Positions 24,684 to 32,957 of a stretch of DNA of 64,000 bases are shown here, piece after piece; position 1 is the first letter of the stretch; every line of letters starts with the position of its first letter. The DNA comes from Roseobacter sp. MH60115 (lineage in GTDB: Bacteria; Pseudomonadota; Alphaproteobacteria; Rhodobacterales; Rhodobacteraceae). The DNA lies in assembly GCF_015644665.1 (NCBI RefSeq), contig NZ_JADOBQ010000004.1, forward strand, positions 441,501-505,500. Reading direction: 5' to 3'. A program made the translations under genes and the position numbers. The notes under the pieces are model-generated. The model ran no database searches, was not told the DNA's origin, and saw nothing but the letters and a program-made list of their open reading frames with translations.

Positions 24684-25064
24684 GGGAGATGCCTCTTGAT
24701 CAAAGTTATGTCGGACTGACGTATTGCGGATAATATCCAGCGCAAGGGCAGACGCCAGAGTAAGCGGTCACATATCTTTGTGCCGTCTCTTCGGGTGTTG
24801 GTGTCGGGCGGCAGGACGACGTGTCAAGCCCGGATCGCGCATGCGGTGTTTTTTCCGGCCTTCCGGTAAGAAGTTCTTGGACCCGGAGGAAACGGCAACG
24901 GGACTGCGAGACGTGCTACCCGCCCTCGTCGGGCTTGACCGGGATGCCCAAGGATGCACTCTCGGACCACTGTCGGCAGGCGGCCATATGGGCCATCACC
25001 TTGCCGATCTTGCATGCCCCCATCCAAGAGGACGACGGGGCCGATACCCAGTCAGGAGAGCACC
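24684..25064. other. Intergenic region with a dispersed inverted repeat
   Basis: 381 bases with no convincing gene. GTCAAGCCCG at 24823-24832 is the inverse of CGGGCTTGAC at 24930-24939, about 100 bases apart, bounding a 117-base segment. The arms resemble the GGCTTGACC-type repeats scattered in many alphaproteobacteria. A promoter for the downstream gene must be here or nearby, but none could be picked out. Confidence 0.45.
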
Positions 25065-25991
25065 GTGGCCCAAAGACGTCCCGTTATCATCACCTGTGCC
25101 ATCACCGGCGCGATCCATACCCCCTCCATGTCGCCGCATTTACCCGCAACGTCCGAGGCGATTGTCGCCTCCGCCGTAGAGGCCGCCGAGGCCGGAGCGG
25201 CAATCCTGCATCTGCACGCGCGAGACGATGCCACCGGCAAGCCGGATCAGAGTGTCGCGGGTTTTGGTCGCATCGTGCCGCATATCGCTGCGCAAACGGA
25301 TGCGGTGCTCAATCTCACCACCGGTGGCAGCCCGTACATGACGGTGGAGGAACGCTTGCAACCTGCGGCTCACTTCGCGCCGCAACTGGCGTCGCTCAAC
25401 ATGGGGTCGATGAACATGGGGCTCTTCCCGATGCTCAAACGTCACCCGCAAATGCCTGGGTGGGAAAATGATCACCTTGAAGGCTCGCGCGATCTGGTGT
25501 TTCGCAACAGCTACAAGGACATCGCCTACGTGCTGGAAACCTGTCGCGCAGGCGGCACGCGTTTTGAGTTTGAATGTTATGATACCGCCCACCTCTACAA
25601 TCTTGCGCATTTTGCGGATCAGGGCGCGGTGGAGCCTCCGTTCTTCGTGCAAACTGTGTTTGGCCTGCTGGGCGGGATCGGTGCGCATGTGGATGACATC
25701 TCTCACATGCGGCGCACCGCCGTGCGGCTTTTCGGTGATGATCTGGTTTGGTCGGCGCTGGGCGCAGGCGCGCATCAGATGCGCGTGGCGGCCACCGTCG
25801 CCGCAGCAGGGGGCCATGTCCGTGTGGGTTTGGAGGATTCACTCTGGTCCGGACCCGGAGAGCTCGCCACCTCCAATGCGGAGCAGGTACGTGCAGCAAT
25901 TCGATTTATCGAAGGGCTCGGGTGCCGCCCGGCGACCCCGGACGAGGCACGGGATATCCTCAAGCTGCGCCCCTCAACGGATCGGACTTGA
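25065..25991 (+). CDS. BKACE-family beta-keto acid cleavage enzyme
   Basis: 308 residues, GTG start with AGGAG eight bases upstream. The family (founder: 3-keto-5-aminohexanoate cleavage enzyme of lysine fermentation) splits a beta-keto acid with acetyl-CoA, giving acetoacetate and a CoA ester. Visible: ITCAITGAIHTPSMSPHLP, zinc ligands His49 and His51 in ILHLHARDD, NLTTGGSPYMT, the FECYDTAHLYNL segment and Glu257 in VGLEDSLW. Different members act on 3-dehydrocarnitine, 5-hydroxy-3-oxohexanoate and others; substrate cannot be set from sequence alone. No pathway neighbours are adjacent, though a carnitine-like CoA module lies 31 kb away. Confidence 0.88.
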   Translation: MAQRRPVIITCAITGAIHTPSMSPHLPATSEAIVASAVEAAEAGAAILHLHARDDATGKPDQSVAGFGRIVPHIAAQTDAVLNLTTGGSPYMTVEERLQPAAHFAPQLASLNMGSMNMGLFPMLKRHPQMPGWENDHLEGSRDLVFRNSYKDIAYVLETCRAGGTRFEFECYDTAHLYNLAHFADQGAVEPPFFVQTVFGLLGGIGAHVDDISHMRRTAVRLFGDDLVWSALGAGAHQMRVAATVAAAGGHVRVGLEDSLWSGPGELATSNAEQVRAAIRFIEGLGCRPATPDEARDILKLRPSTDRT

Positions 25992-26405
25992 CGGAGCGCC
26001 AAAGGGATTGCCACCCGACAGTACGGAAAGATCGTTTAGAGGGCATGTGCATCATATGAAATGCCAGTACTTTTTAGCTCAAGGCGCGAGGCGTTTTGGA
26101 ATATCTGATCCCAGATACCAACATCGACAGGATTGATTTTGTATTCTTCATGAAGGCTTTATCAAAGCTAGAAGTGCACGCCAGCACCATGTCTTTCGCC
26201 GGAGATGCTGGCACAAAGGTATCGGCTCCGTGTAGAACGCTAGATAGCTTTGAGCTTGAGGTCTTGCGTCTGACATGAACGGAAAACCGGACCTTCTTGT
26301 AGGATGTGGCCAATGTCCCAAATGAGCTGATTTCGTTGAAAAACTCTTTCTTGATGGAGGAACAAGGCCTCGGTTCAATCGGCTCAACGGGCGGGAGGAT
26401 TAGCC
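25992..26405. other. Low-GC, gene-poor stretch before the insertion-sequence remnants
   Basis: 414 bases. A 60-codon frame from a TTG at 26096 to 26278 has no ribosome site and no recognised family; it is not called a gene. GTTGAAAAACTC at 26335-26346 resembles terminal sequences of IS1182-like elements and may mark the left end of the degraded element that begins at 26406. Base composition is visibly more AT-rich than the flanking genes. Confidence 0.45.
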
Positions 26406-26645
26406 ATGATGGGACCAAGGCAGTAAGCACAGGCAGCGCTGTTTTACGAGTTCTCGTTGGGAGATCACGTTCCTAAGGATCACTTGCTGCGATCGATTGA
26501 TCGTTTCGTTGATCTCAGCAGCGTTCGCGCGCATCTCGCGGATTTCTACAGTCATACGGGCCGGCCATCTATCGACCCTTAGCTGCTTATCCGCATGTTG
26601 CTTGTTGGATACTTTTTCGGCATCCGGTCGGCACGGCGGCTCTGT
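26406..26645 (+). pseudogene. IS1182-like transposase, N-terminal fragment with internal stops
   Basis: The frame starting ATGATGGGACCAAGG reads AQAALFYEFSLGDHVPKDHL, RSIDRFVDLSSVRAHLADFY, SHTGRPSIDP and LLIRMLLVGYFFGIRSARRL, the conserved N-terminus of IS1182/IS5-like transposases (about 450 residues when whole). It has a TAA at codon 7 (26424) and a TAG at codon 59 (26580), and similarity stops after codon 80, where an IS3 fragment begins. Inactive. Confidence 0.85.
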
Positions 26646-26975
26646 TCAGGTTTTAGTCTTCCCTCGACCGGTTAGCATATTCGTGTGGCGTCAGGCCAGC
26701 GAGGCTGGAGTGAGGCCGGGTGTAGTTGTCGTCTCTGCGCCATGCCGCGATTATGTGGCAGGCATGGCGCAGAGACGGGAACAGGTGTTCATTCAGGCAT
26801 TCCTCGTGCATCCTTCCGGTTAAGCTTTCCTCGAAACCGTTCTGCATGGGGTTGCCGGGCGCGATATAGTGCCAGCCGACTTTGCGATCCTCTTGCCACT
26901 TGAGCATCGCGTTGCTGGTCAGCTCAGTCCCGTTGTCTGAGACCACTATGCAGGGATAGGGGGTCTTGCCACCTT
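26646..26975 (-). pseudogene. IS3-family transposase (OrfB) C-terminal fragment
   Basis: Residues match the C-terminal part of an IS3-type DDE transposase: [17 protein letters not shown] with the second catalytic Asp, [14 protein letters not shown], the catalytic Glu in [18 protein letters not shown], and [18 protein letters not shown]. The first catalytic Asp and the N-terminal half are missing; the open frame continues upstream to 27060 but no longer resembles a transposase. CCTTGGG-AGA-CCCAAGG (26972-26988) lies at the break. The fragment abuts the IS1182-like remnant head to head. Inactive. Confidence 0.85.
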
Positions 26976-27132
26976 GGGAGACCCAAGGAAGAGAGAGATT
27001 ATTAGGGTGCACTCTAGGGTGGTTCCCTCGTCTCTGGTCTTTATGGCGAAGCCAAATCAAAGCTTCACTGCTTGGGTCTGTTCAGGGCCTTCCAGATACT
27101 CTGGGTTCACCTGAATGTGGTGTTCATAGCTC

Positions 27133-27279
27133 ATGGTCTCATCAGTATCTACTCGGCAGGCGCGCAGTCTTGCCAAAAGCCTTTCCGTTAAGGCGCGCCG
27201 TTTGGGTTGGAAAGTATCATTGATGGTCGCACCTGATGGCAAGACGTGGAACGATGTGCTGCGCGAGCGGAAAAGCTGA
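27133..27279 (+). pseudogene. Possible C-terminal fragment of a Toprim-type phage or plasmid protein
   Basis: A 48-codon frame reads TRQARSLAKSLSVKARRLGW followed by KVSLMVAPDGKTWNDVLRER. The pattern of an Ala-rich helix, a Gly-Trp strand and a P.GK.WNDVL ending resembles the C-terminus of Toprim-domain proteins of mobile elements (typically P.G.DWNDVL). The acidic Toprim residues upstream are absent, so this would be a truncated remnant. The resemblance is short and could be chance. Confidence 0.3.
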
Positions 27280-27544
27280 TGCCGGGTGCTACAGAGCGCG
27301 AAGGAGGACGCTGACGACATTGAATTGGGTGAATGCCAGAAATCGGATGATTTAAGCTAGTCAGCCTGTGGGCTGCGCTCTTTACACTTACTCGCAAGCC
27401 AGACAACGAAAAGCGAGTGATCAAAATGCCCAAATACCTAGCAGCCTCAGCAACTAAAGCGCTAGCAATTCAGGGGAACACTCGGGGGAAAGAGTGCGCG
27501 CCTATGAGGTTTTTATTTAAAAATCAATGAGTTGATGCATATTT
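27280..27544. other. Gene-poor AT-rich stretch downstream of tRNA-Leu
   Basis: 265 bases with no supported gene, AT-rich (for example GGTTTTTATTTAAAAATC near 27510). It joins the decayed mobile-DNA patch to the tRNA 3' end. No copy of the tRNA 3' end was seen as an attachment repeat. Confidence 0.4.
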
Positions 27545-27630
27545 TGGTGCCCAGGAGAGGACTCGAACCTCCACGTCCATACGGACACTAGCACCTGAAG
27601 CTAGCGCGTCTACCATTCCGCCACCTGGGC
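27545..27630 (-). tRNA. tRNA-Leu (anticodon CAG)
   Basis: 86 bases including an encoded CCA. Acceptor GCCCAGG pairs with CCTGGGC; the D-arm is GGCGGAATGGTAGACGCG; the anticodon stem CTAGC / GCTAG encloses loop TTCAGGT, giving anticodon CAG for CUG codons. A class II variable arm follows (TGTCCGTATGGACG), and the T-arm is GAGGTTCGAGTCCTC. All leucine tRNA hallmarks are present. Mobile-element remnants lie directly beyond its 3' end. Confidence 0.97.
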
Positions 27631-27851
27631 AGGTGTCGTGGAGCCTGCGTTTAAGCCTATGGCGCGGGGGTGTCAAACGAAAATTAGCGATTGCTCCGCG
27701 TCAACCGCATCCAATCATCGGAGCGGTATTCACTGGCCGCGCATGCAACATCGGCCTACGTCGGGATCGGCCACCATGCGCCGATTTGCGCCTTGTTTCG
27801 AAGGGTGCGCGGGGGTACATCCATCATAGACGGCGTTGAGAAAGGCTTACC

Positions 27852-28835
27852 ATGTCGAAACTGGTCACGATCTACGGGGGGTCTGGCTTTGTCGGGCGTT
27901 ACATCGCGCGACGGATGGCCAAGGCGGGCTGGCGTGTGCGCGTGGCCGTACGGCGACCGAACGAGGCGATCTTCGTCAAACCCTACGGTGTTGTGGGGCA
28001 AGTCGAGCCAGTGCTCTGCAACATCCGCGATGATGCATCGGTGCAGGCGGTCATGGCCGGCGCGGATGCCGTCGTGAACTGCGTGGGTATTCTTGCGGAG
28101 AGCGGCAAGAACCAATTTGACACTGTGCAGGCGGAAGGCGCTGAGCGTGTGGCGCGTATCGCGGCAGCCCAAGGCGTTGCCCGGCTGGTGCACGTCTCGG
28201 CCATCGGAGCGGATGCCGATTCCGACAGTGACTATGCGCGAACGAAAGCCGAAGGAGAGGCGGGTGTTCTCGCGCATATGCCCGAGGCCGTTATCCTGCG
28301 GCCTTCCATTGTTTTCGGTGCGGAAGATCAGTTCTTTAACCGCTTTGCGTCGATGAGCCGTTTCGGCCCGGTCCTGCCTGTCGTCGGCGCGGAGACCAAG
28401 TTCCAGCCGGTCTATGTTGACGATGTCGCCAAGGCGGCGGAACTGGCGCTGACCGGTCACGCGCCTGCTGGCATCTATGAGCTTGGTGGCCCGGATGTCG
28501 CAAGCTTCCGCGCGTTGATGCAGCAGATGCTGGAGGTCATTCACCGGCGCCGACTGGTGCTGAACATTCCGTTCTTTGTCGCGCGCATCATGGCGTTCGG
28601 GTTTGACATGTTGCAGACCGTGACGCTGGGGTTGTTCACCAATTCGATGATCACGCGGGATCAGGTGCGCAACCTGGCAAATGACAATGTGGTCGGCGAA
28701 GACGTCAAGACCTTTGCCGATCTGGGAATATCGCCGATAGCGATGACCTCGGTTTTGCCGGATTACCTGTGGCGTTTCCGTCCGTCGGGTCAGTATGATG
28801 CGATCAAGGAGTCCGCGAAGAACCTGCGCACCTAA
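27852..28835 (+). CDS. NDUFA9-like NAD(P)-binding protein associated with complex I
   Basis: 327 residues of the atypical short-chain dehydrogenase family. The dinucleotide motif [19 protein letters not shown] is N-terminal; other parts are [35 protein letters not shown] and [19 protein letters not shown]. The YxxxK catalytic pair is present in part (YARTK), and the C-terminal region holds an amphipathic segment. In alphaproteobacteria and mitochondria this protein is linked to assembly or structure of NADH dehydrogenase; the nuo genes are not in the window. It ends overlapping the uppP stop on the opposite strand. Confidence 0.88.
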   Translation: MSKLVTIYGGSGFVGRYIARRMAKAGWRVRVAVRRPNEAIFVKPYGVVGQVEPVLCNIRDDASVQAVMAGADAVVNCVGILAESGKNQFDTVQAEGAERVARIAAAQGVARLVHVSAIGADADSDSDYARTKAEGEAGVLAHMPEAVILRPSIVFGAEDQFFNRFASMSRFGPVLPVVGAETKFQPVYVDDVAKAAELALTGHAPAGIYELGGPDVASFRALMQQMLEVIHRRRLVLNIPFFVARIMAFGFDMLQTVTLGLFTNSMITRDQVRNLANDNVVGEDVKTFADLGISPIAMTSVLPDYLWRFRPSGQYDAIKESAKNLRT

Positions 28836-29635
28836 CTGTAGGCGTAGATCAGCAAAACGATGCCAAGGATGACCCGGTAGATCACATATGGTGTGAAACT
28901 GACGCTGCGCAGCAACCGCATCATCAGGGCCAGCGCCAAAAGCGCCGAGACAAAGGCGAAGGCAGCCGCAATCAGACCATCGCGCGCAACCGCCCAATCA
29001 GCCTCCTGGATAACATCGACGCCGAGCAGCAGGCCTGAGGCCGCGATGGTCGGTATCGACATCAGCATCGCCAGCTTGGCGGACCCTTCGCGATCGTAAC
29101 CAAGTCTCCGGGCGGCAGTGATCGTGATGCCGGATCTGGATGTGCCGGGGATCAGGGCCAGCACCTGGGCCAAACCCATCGTTACCGCATCCTTGAGCCG
29201 CCAATCAGCCGCCGTACGATCATGTGTGCCGGTTTTGTCTGCCCAGTATAGGACCAGGCCGAATCCCAACATCGTCCAGCCGATCACTGCGACAGAGCGC
29301 AGCATCTCATCAAGCCCAGTGAGCTTGATCACCGCGCCAACAATGACGACCGGGATTGTTGCGACTACAAGACATAGCGAGAGGAACGCGCCTTGGGTAT
29401 CGACACGTCCGCGGATCAGGCGCAGGCTCCCTTGCAGGGCAATCCTAACATCCGCCCAGAAATAGAGCACGACCGCGAAAAGCGTGCCAACATGCACGGC
29501 TACATCAATGGCCAGACCCTGATCCGGTCCGCCGGTGATCGCTGGCAGCAAGACCAGATGCCCCGAAGAGCTGACCGGCAGGAATTCGGTCAGGCCCTGA
29601 ATGGCGGCGACCAGGAAGAGATGGAAGAGCGTCAT
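28832..29635 (-). CDS. uppP: Undecaprenyl-diphosphatase
   Basis: 267 residues, eight membrane helices. Removes a phosphate from undecaprenyl diphosphate so the lipid carrier can be reused for peptidoglycan and surface polysaccharides; overproduction confers bacitracin resistance. Signature motifs [15 protein letters not shown] (Glu-rich region) and [11 protein letters not shown] (catalytic Ser/Arg) are intact. The gene converges on the NDUFA9-like gene with a four-base overlap and diverges from gltD. Confidence 0.95.
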   Translation of the reverse strand: MTLFHLFLVAAIQGLTEFLPVSSSGHLVLLPAITGGPDQGLAIDVAVHVGTLFAVVLYFWADVRIALQGSLRLIRGRVDTQGAFLSLCLVVATIPVVIVGAVIKLTGLDEMLRSVAVIGWTMLGFGLVLYWADKTGTHDRTAADWRLKDAVTMGLAQVLALIPGTSRSGITITAARRLGYDREGSAKLAMLMSIPTIAASGLLLGVDVIQEADWAVARDGLIAAAFAFVSALLALALMMRLLRSVSFTPYVIYRVILGIVLLIYAYS

Positions 29636-29750
29636 GAACCAATCCGGGGCTGTCGGTCGTCACCTGTGGTATAAAGCGAGAGAATCAAATGGAAAGCACC
29701 AATAAAGGACCGAATCGGATCTAATTTTTTGCTCCGAGCGGCTAAATTTG

Positions 29751-29777
29751 TTGTGGCCGGCAAAAATAATCTAATAT
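29751..29777 (+). promoter_or_regulatory. Candidate promoter for gltD
   Basis: TTGTGG at 29751-29756 and TAATAT at 29772-29777 (15-base spacer) within an AT-rich section of the 222-base divergent region between uppP and gltD. The spacer is short, so this is a weak candidate. Confidence 0.25.
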
Positions 29778-29857
29778 AGGTAAGCTGCACTGACTTTATT
29801 TCCCATTTGAGTTCGCGTATGCGTGCGAGTCCGGGAACTTGGTGGAGGAAGCGGGCG

Positions 29858-31291
29858 ATGGCTGAGCAACCTATGTTGAAATTCGTGACTGTTGAGCGGG
29901 ACATGCCGGAAAAGCGTGCTGCTGACCTGCGTCGTGAAGACTTCAACGAGATTTATGCGGAGTACGCCGAAGCCAAGGCGCAGGAGCAGTCGAGCCGCTG
30001 CTCGCAGTGCGGTGTGCCCTACTGTCAGAGTCACTGCCCTTTGCACAACAACATCCCCGACTGGCTGAAACTGACCGCCGAGGGCCGCTTGCAGGAAGCC
30101 TATGAGGTCAGCCAGGCGACAAACACCTTCCCGGAGATTTGTGGCCGGATTTGCCCGCAGGACCGGCTGTGCGAAGGCAACTGCGTGATCGAACAATCGG
30201 GCCACGGCACCGTGACCATCGGTGCGGTGGAGAAATACATCACCGACACGGCGTGGGAGCAGGGCTGGGTGCAGCCCATCGCGCCGCGGGCCGAACGCAG
30301 CGAGAGTGTGGGCATCATTGGTGCGGGCCCTGGCGGGCTGGCCGCGGCGGACGTGCTGCGCCGTGCGGGCGTGCAGGTGACCGTCTATGACCGCTATGAC
30401 CGGGCGGGCGGGTTGCTGACCTATGGCATCCCGGGCTTCAAGCTGGAGAAAGACGTGGTCATGCGCCGGAACGATCAGCTGGCGCAGGGCGGCGTCACTT
30501 TCGAGCTCAACACCAATGTGGGCGAGGACATCAGCTTCGACGAGCTGCGCAGCCGCCATGACGCGGTGGTCATTGCCACAGGTGTCTATAAATCAAGGGA
30601 AATCGAGGCGCCGGGCGTAGGCGCGACCGGCCTTGTACGGGCGATTGATTTCCTGACGGCCAGCAACCGCAAGAGCTTTGGCGACGCGGTGCCGGAGTTC
30701 GATTCCGGGGCGCTGAATGCCGAAGGCAAACGCGTTGTGGTCATCGGCGGCGGCGACACCGCGATGGACTGTGTGCGCACCTCCGTCCGGCAGGGCGCGA
30801 CGTCCGTCAAATGCCTCTATCGCCGTGACCGGGCGAATATGCCGGGTTCGCAGCGCGAGGTGCAGAATGCCGAGGAAGAAGGCGTGATCTTCGAATGGCT
30901 CTCCGCGCCCAAAGGTTTTGTGGGTGATCCGGTCACGGGCGTGATGGTGCAGAAAATGCGCCTTGGCGCGCCCGATGCGACGGGGCGGCAGGCCCCCGAG
31001 GTGATCGAGGGCGCGGATTACGTGGAAGACGCCGATCTGGTGATCATGGCGCTGGGCTTTGAGCCGGAGGCGCTGCCCACCCTTTGGGACCAGCCGGAGC
31101 TGCCGGTCACGCGCTGGGGTACGATCAAGGCGGCGTTCACGACGGGTGCCACGGACCTCGACGGTGTCTATGCGGTGGGCGACATCGTACGGGGCGCGAG
31201 CCTCGTCGTTTGGGCCATCCGCGACGGGCGCGACTGTGCCGAGGCGATCCTGAAACGGCTTGGCGATGCGTCGGTGATGGCCGCCGAATAA
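29858..31291 (+). CDS. gltD: Glutamate synthase (NADPH) small subunit
   Basis: 477 residues. Supplies electrons from NADPH through FAD and iron-sulfur clusters to the large subunit GltB for glutamate formation from glutamine and 2-oxoglutarate. The N-terminal cluster domain has CSQCGVPYCQSHCPLHNNIP and ICGRICPQDRLCEGNC. FAD site GIIGAGPGGLAAADVLRRAG, then NADPH site VVVIGGGDTAMDCVRTS, and a final FAD-contacting YAVGDIVRGASLVVWAI. ATG 29858 is chosen by GGAGGA at 29843 and by homologue N-termini. gltB lies 1.7 kb downstream after three inserted genes. Confidence 0.95.
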   Translation: MAEQPMLKFVTVERDMPEKRAADLRREDFNEIYAEYAEAKAQEQSSRCSQCGVPYCQSHCPLHNNIPDWLKLTAEGRLQEAYEVSQATNTFPEICGRICPQDRLCEGNCVIEQSGHGTVTIGAVEKYITDTAWEQGWVQPIAPRAERSESVGIIGAGPGGLAAADVLRRAGVQVTVYDRYDRAGGLLTYGIPGFKLEKDVVMRRNDQLAQGGVTFELNTNVGEDISFDELRSRHDAVVIATGVYKSREIEAPGVGATGLVRAIDFLTASNRKSFGDAVPEFDSGALNAEGKRVVVIGGGDTAMDCVRTSVRQGATSVKCLYRRDRANMPGSQREVQNAEEEGVIFEWLSAPKGFVGDPVTGVMVQKMRLGAPDATGRQAPEVIEGADYVEDADLVIMALGFEPEALPTLWDQPELPVTRWGTIKAAFTTGATDLDGVYAVGDIVRGASLVVWAIRDGRDCAEAILKRLGDASVMAAE

Positions 31292-31306
31292 CCCCATCTG
31301 TGCCCT

Positions 31307-31323
31307 GTCGGTATCGCGTCGGT
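31307..31323. repeat. 11-base-spaced GTCGGT pair
   Basis: GTCGGT at 31307 and at 31318, exactly 11 bases apart, embedded in TCGGTATCGCGTCGGTGCG. The same 19 bases with one change (TCGGTATTGCGTCGGTGCG) occur inside the larger array at 12785-12803. It sits between gltD and an exported-protein gene. Confidence 0.65.
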
Positions 31324-31361
31324 GCGCAGCGTACGGTAAGACTATGTTAAGGACAGCAACT

Positions 31362-32060
31362 ATGACCCAAGTGGATCAGCGAGCAGTTTGCACGGCGTCA
31401 TCCTGTCTGGCGGTGTGGCTCGGCGTCGCGGCCCCCGTGGCCGTGGCCGATGAACCTGTGCGGGTCCCGGAGGGCTGCGCCGCAGTGGCAACGGTGCACA
31501 AGAACAGCTGCGTGACCACCACGATCCTGCAGTGTACCGACGGCAGCTGGCAGGCGCTCAGCTATCGGCGCGGCCAGTTGATGAGCACCGACCACTACGA
31601 GAAGGGCTGGGATTTCACCAAATGGGAGACGGAGGGCGCGGGCGCCATGGAGTTCTCTGCCGTGCCCGGCACCGGCTCCGCCATGGCGGTCGCAGACCTC
31701 GCCGCGACGGGATCCCATACCGCATCGGGCGATTTCGTGATGAACAGCAACATCATCAAGGACCAGGCGTATACGCTGTCGGGACAGACCAAGGCCACCG
31801 GTGAAACGGTCACGATCAGCGGCGAGATCCTTGACATCTATCTCGCGGAGCGAGCCTTCGCGCGGAAAGGGGCCGATCAGGTTCTGAATTTCTCCGCTGA
31901 CATCTTCGTGTCGCGGGCGCGTGATCTGGTCGTCGAGGGGGACCTGGGCCGGGCTGTCAACAATGGCACGCGCGAACAGTTCGATTTCACCCCCCAGGCG
32001 ATCTACGGACCCGGAGAGCCGGGCTTTATGATGACAATGTCGGAGTTTGGCTGTGACTGA
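31362..32060 (+). CDS. Unrecognised exported protein between gltD and gltB
   Basis: 232 residues. ATG 31362 is preferred over 31344 because AAGGA lies eight to nine bases upstream. A signal peptide spans about 35 residues (ASSCLAVWLGVAAPVAVA, cut before DEPV). Four cysteines in the mature part (EGCAAV, NSCVTT, LQCTDG, EFGCD). The sequence is beta-rich and contains many Thr/Ser/Gly runs (GQTKATGETVTISGEILDIY). No family recognised. A possible link to nitrogen metabolism is suggested only by position. Confidence 0.7.
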   Translation: MTQVDQRAVCTASSCLAVWLGVAAPVAVADEPVRVPEGCAAVATVHKNSCVTTTILQCTDGSWQALSYRRGQLMSTDHYEKGWDFTKWETEGAGAMEFSAVPGTGSAMAVADLAATGSHTASGDFVMNSNIIKDQAYTLSGQTKATGETVTISGEILDIYLAERAFARKGADQVLNFSADIFVSRARDLVVEGDLGRAVNNGTREQFDFTPQAIYGPGEPGFMMTMSEFGCD

Positions 32061-32481
32061 AGCGGTAAAAACCTTGCAGGGGCGCTGCCTCTGCGGTGCG
32101 GTCACACTGACCGTGCAATCGGACAATCCACGCCTGCGCGCCTGTCATTGTGACATGTGCCGCCAGCATACCTCTGGCATGTTCATGTCCGTGGACACGC
32201 TGCCCGACACGCTGGAGGTGAGCGGCCCGGCGCAGAGCTTTGCCTCATCCGAGTGGGCCGAGCGCGGGTTCTGCGGCACCTGCGGCTCGACCCTGTGGTA
32301 CGGCACGGTGCATGACGGCATGCGCCATCCGGCGGCAGGGCTGTTCGACGGCGCCGCGCTCGGCGAGATGACGCTGGAGTTTTTCGCGGATCAGTGCCCG
32401 CAGGGCTATGCGCTGACGGGTGATCACCAGAAGCTGAGCACCGAAGAAACCATCGCGATGTTTACCGGGGATGACGCATGA
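32053..32481 (+). CDS. GFA-fold zinc protein, first of a tandem pair
   Basis: 142 residues from a GTG at 32053, which overlaps the previous stop; CGGAG lies upstream. Zinc-binding cysteines of the GFA fold are in CLCGAVTLTV, ACHCDMCRQHTSG and GFCGTCGSTLWY. It resembles the neighbour at 32478 closely in these motifs, suggesting local duplication. No reaction is established for this subgroup. Confidence 0.85.
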   Translation: MTEAVKTLQGRCLCGAVTLTVQSDNPRLRACHCDMCRQHTSGMFMSVDTLPDTLEVSGPAQSFASSEWAERGFCGTCGSTLWYGTVHDGMRHPAAGLFDGAALGEMTLEFFADQCPQGYALTGDHQKLSTEETIAMFTGDDA

Positions 32482-32957
32482 CGGACGCAGCGGCAAGAGA
32501 CGCGCTGATCGCGCCGCACCGTCGCACGGGCCGGATGTCGGGCCGGTGCCTCTGTGGTGCCGTCAAGATCGAGATCGACGGCAATTACGTGGCCGCCATC
32601 GGCGCCTGCCATTGCGTCATGTGCCAGAGGTGGAACGGGATGCTCTTCGGCTCTTTCGTGGCCGACACCAAGGCGGTCACCGTCACCGGGCCGGTCCGGA
32701 GTTACGCGTCCTCGTCCTTTTCTGAGCGGGGCTTTTGCGAGACCTGCGGCAGTTCCGTCTGGCTGCGCTCCACCGATCCGGAGGAGCCGGAGATCGAGCT
32801 GTTCCCGGGGCTTTTCAAGGAGGCGGCGGATTTTGTGCTGCTGTCAGAAATCTATACCGACCTGGCGCCGAATTACGCCTGTCTTGCGGGCGAGCACCGC
32901 CGCAAGACACGGGCCGAAGTGCAGGCGGACCACCCATTTGTTGAAGGAGACAACTGA
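32478..32957 (+). CDS. GFA-fold zinc protein, second of a tandem pair
   Basis: 159 residues. ATG shares ATGA with the stop of the first GFA gene, and its own TGA overlaps the gltB ATG by one base. Zinc motifs are CLCGAVKIEI, ACHCVMCQRWNG and GFCETCGSSVWL. The GFA proteins are thus translationally coupled to glutamate synthase, but no biochemical link is known to me. Confidence 0.87.
   Translation: MTDAAARDALIAPHRRTGRMSGRCLCGAVKIEIDGNYVAAIGACHCVMCQRWNGMLFGSFVADTKAVTVTGPVRSYASSSFSERGFCETCGSSVWLRSTDPEEPEIELFPGLFKEAADFVLLSEIYTDLAPNYACLAGEHRRKTRAEVQADHPFVEGDN

Noticed and set aside
24724-25179. 151-codon plus-strand frame between yghU and the BKACE gene
   Set aside because: Overlaps the BKACE start in another frame; no ribosome site or domain.
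26074-26430. 118-codon minus-strand frame and 60-codon plus-strand frame in the AT-rich patch
   Set aside because: No ribosome sites, overlapping each other, no recognised family; the stretch is better described as degraded DNA.
26653-27545. Intact insertion sequence or active island beside tRNA-Leu
   Set aside because: Both transposases are truncated, one has internal stops, no integrase is present and no duplicated tRNA end was seen.
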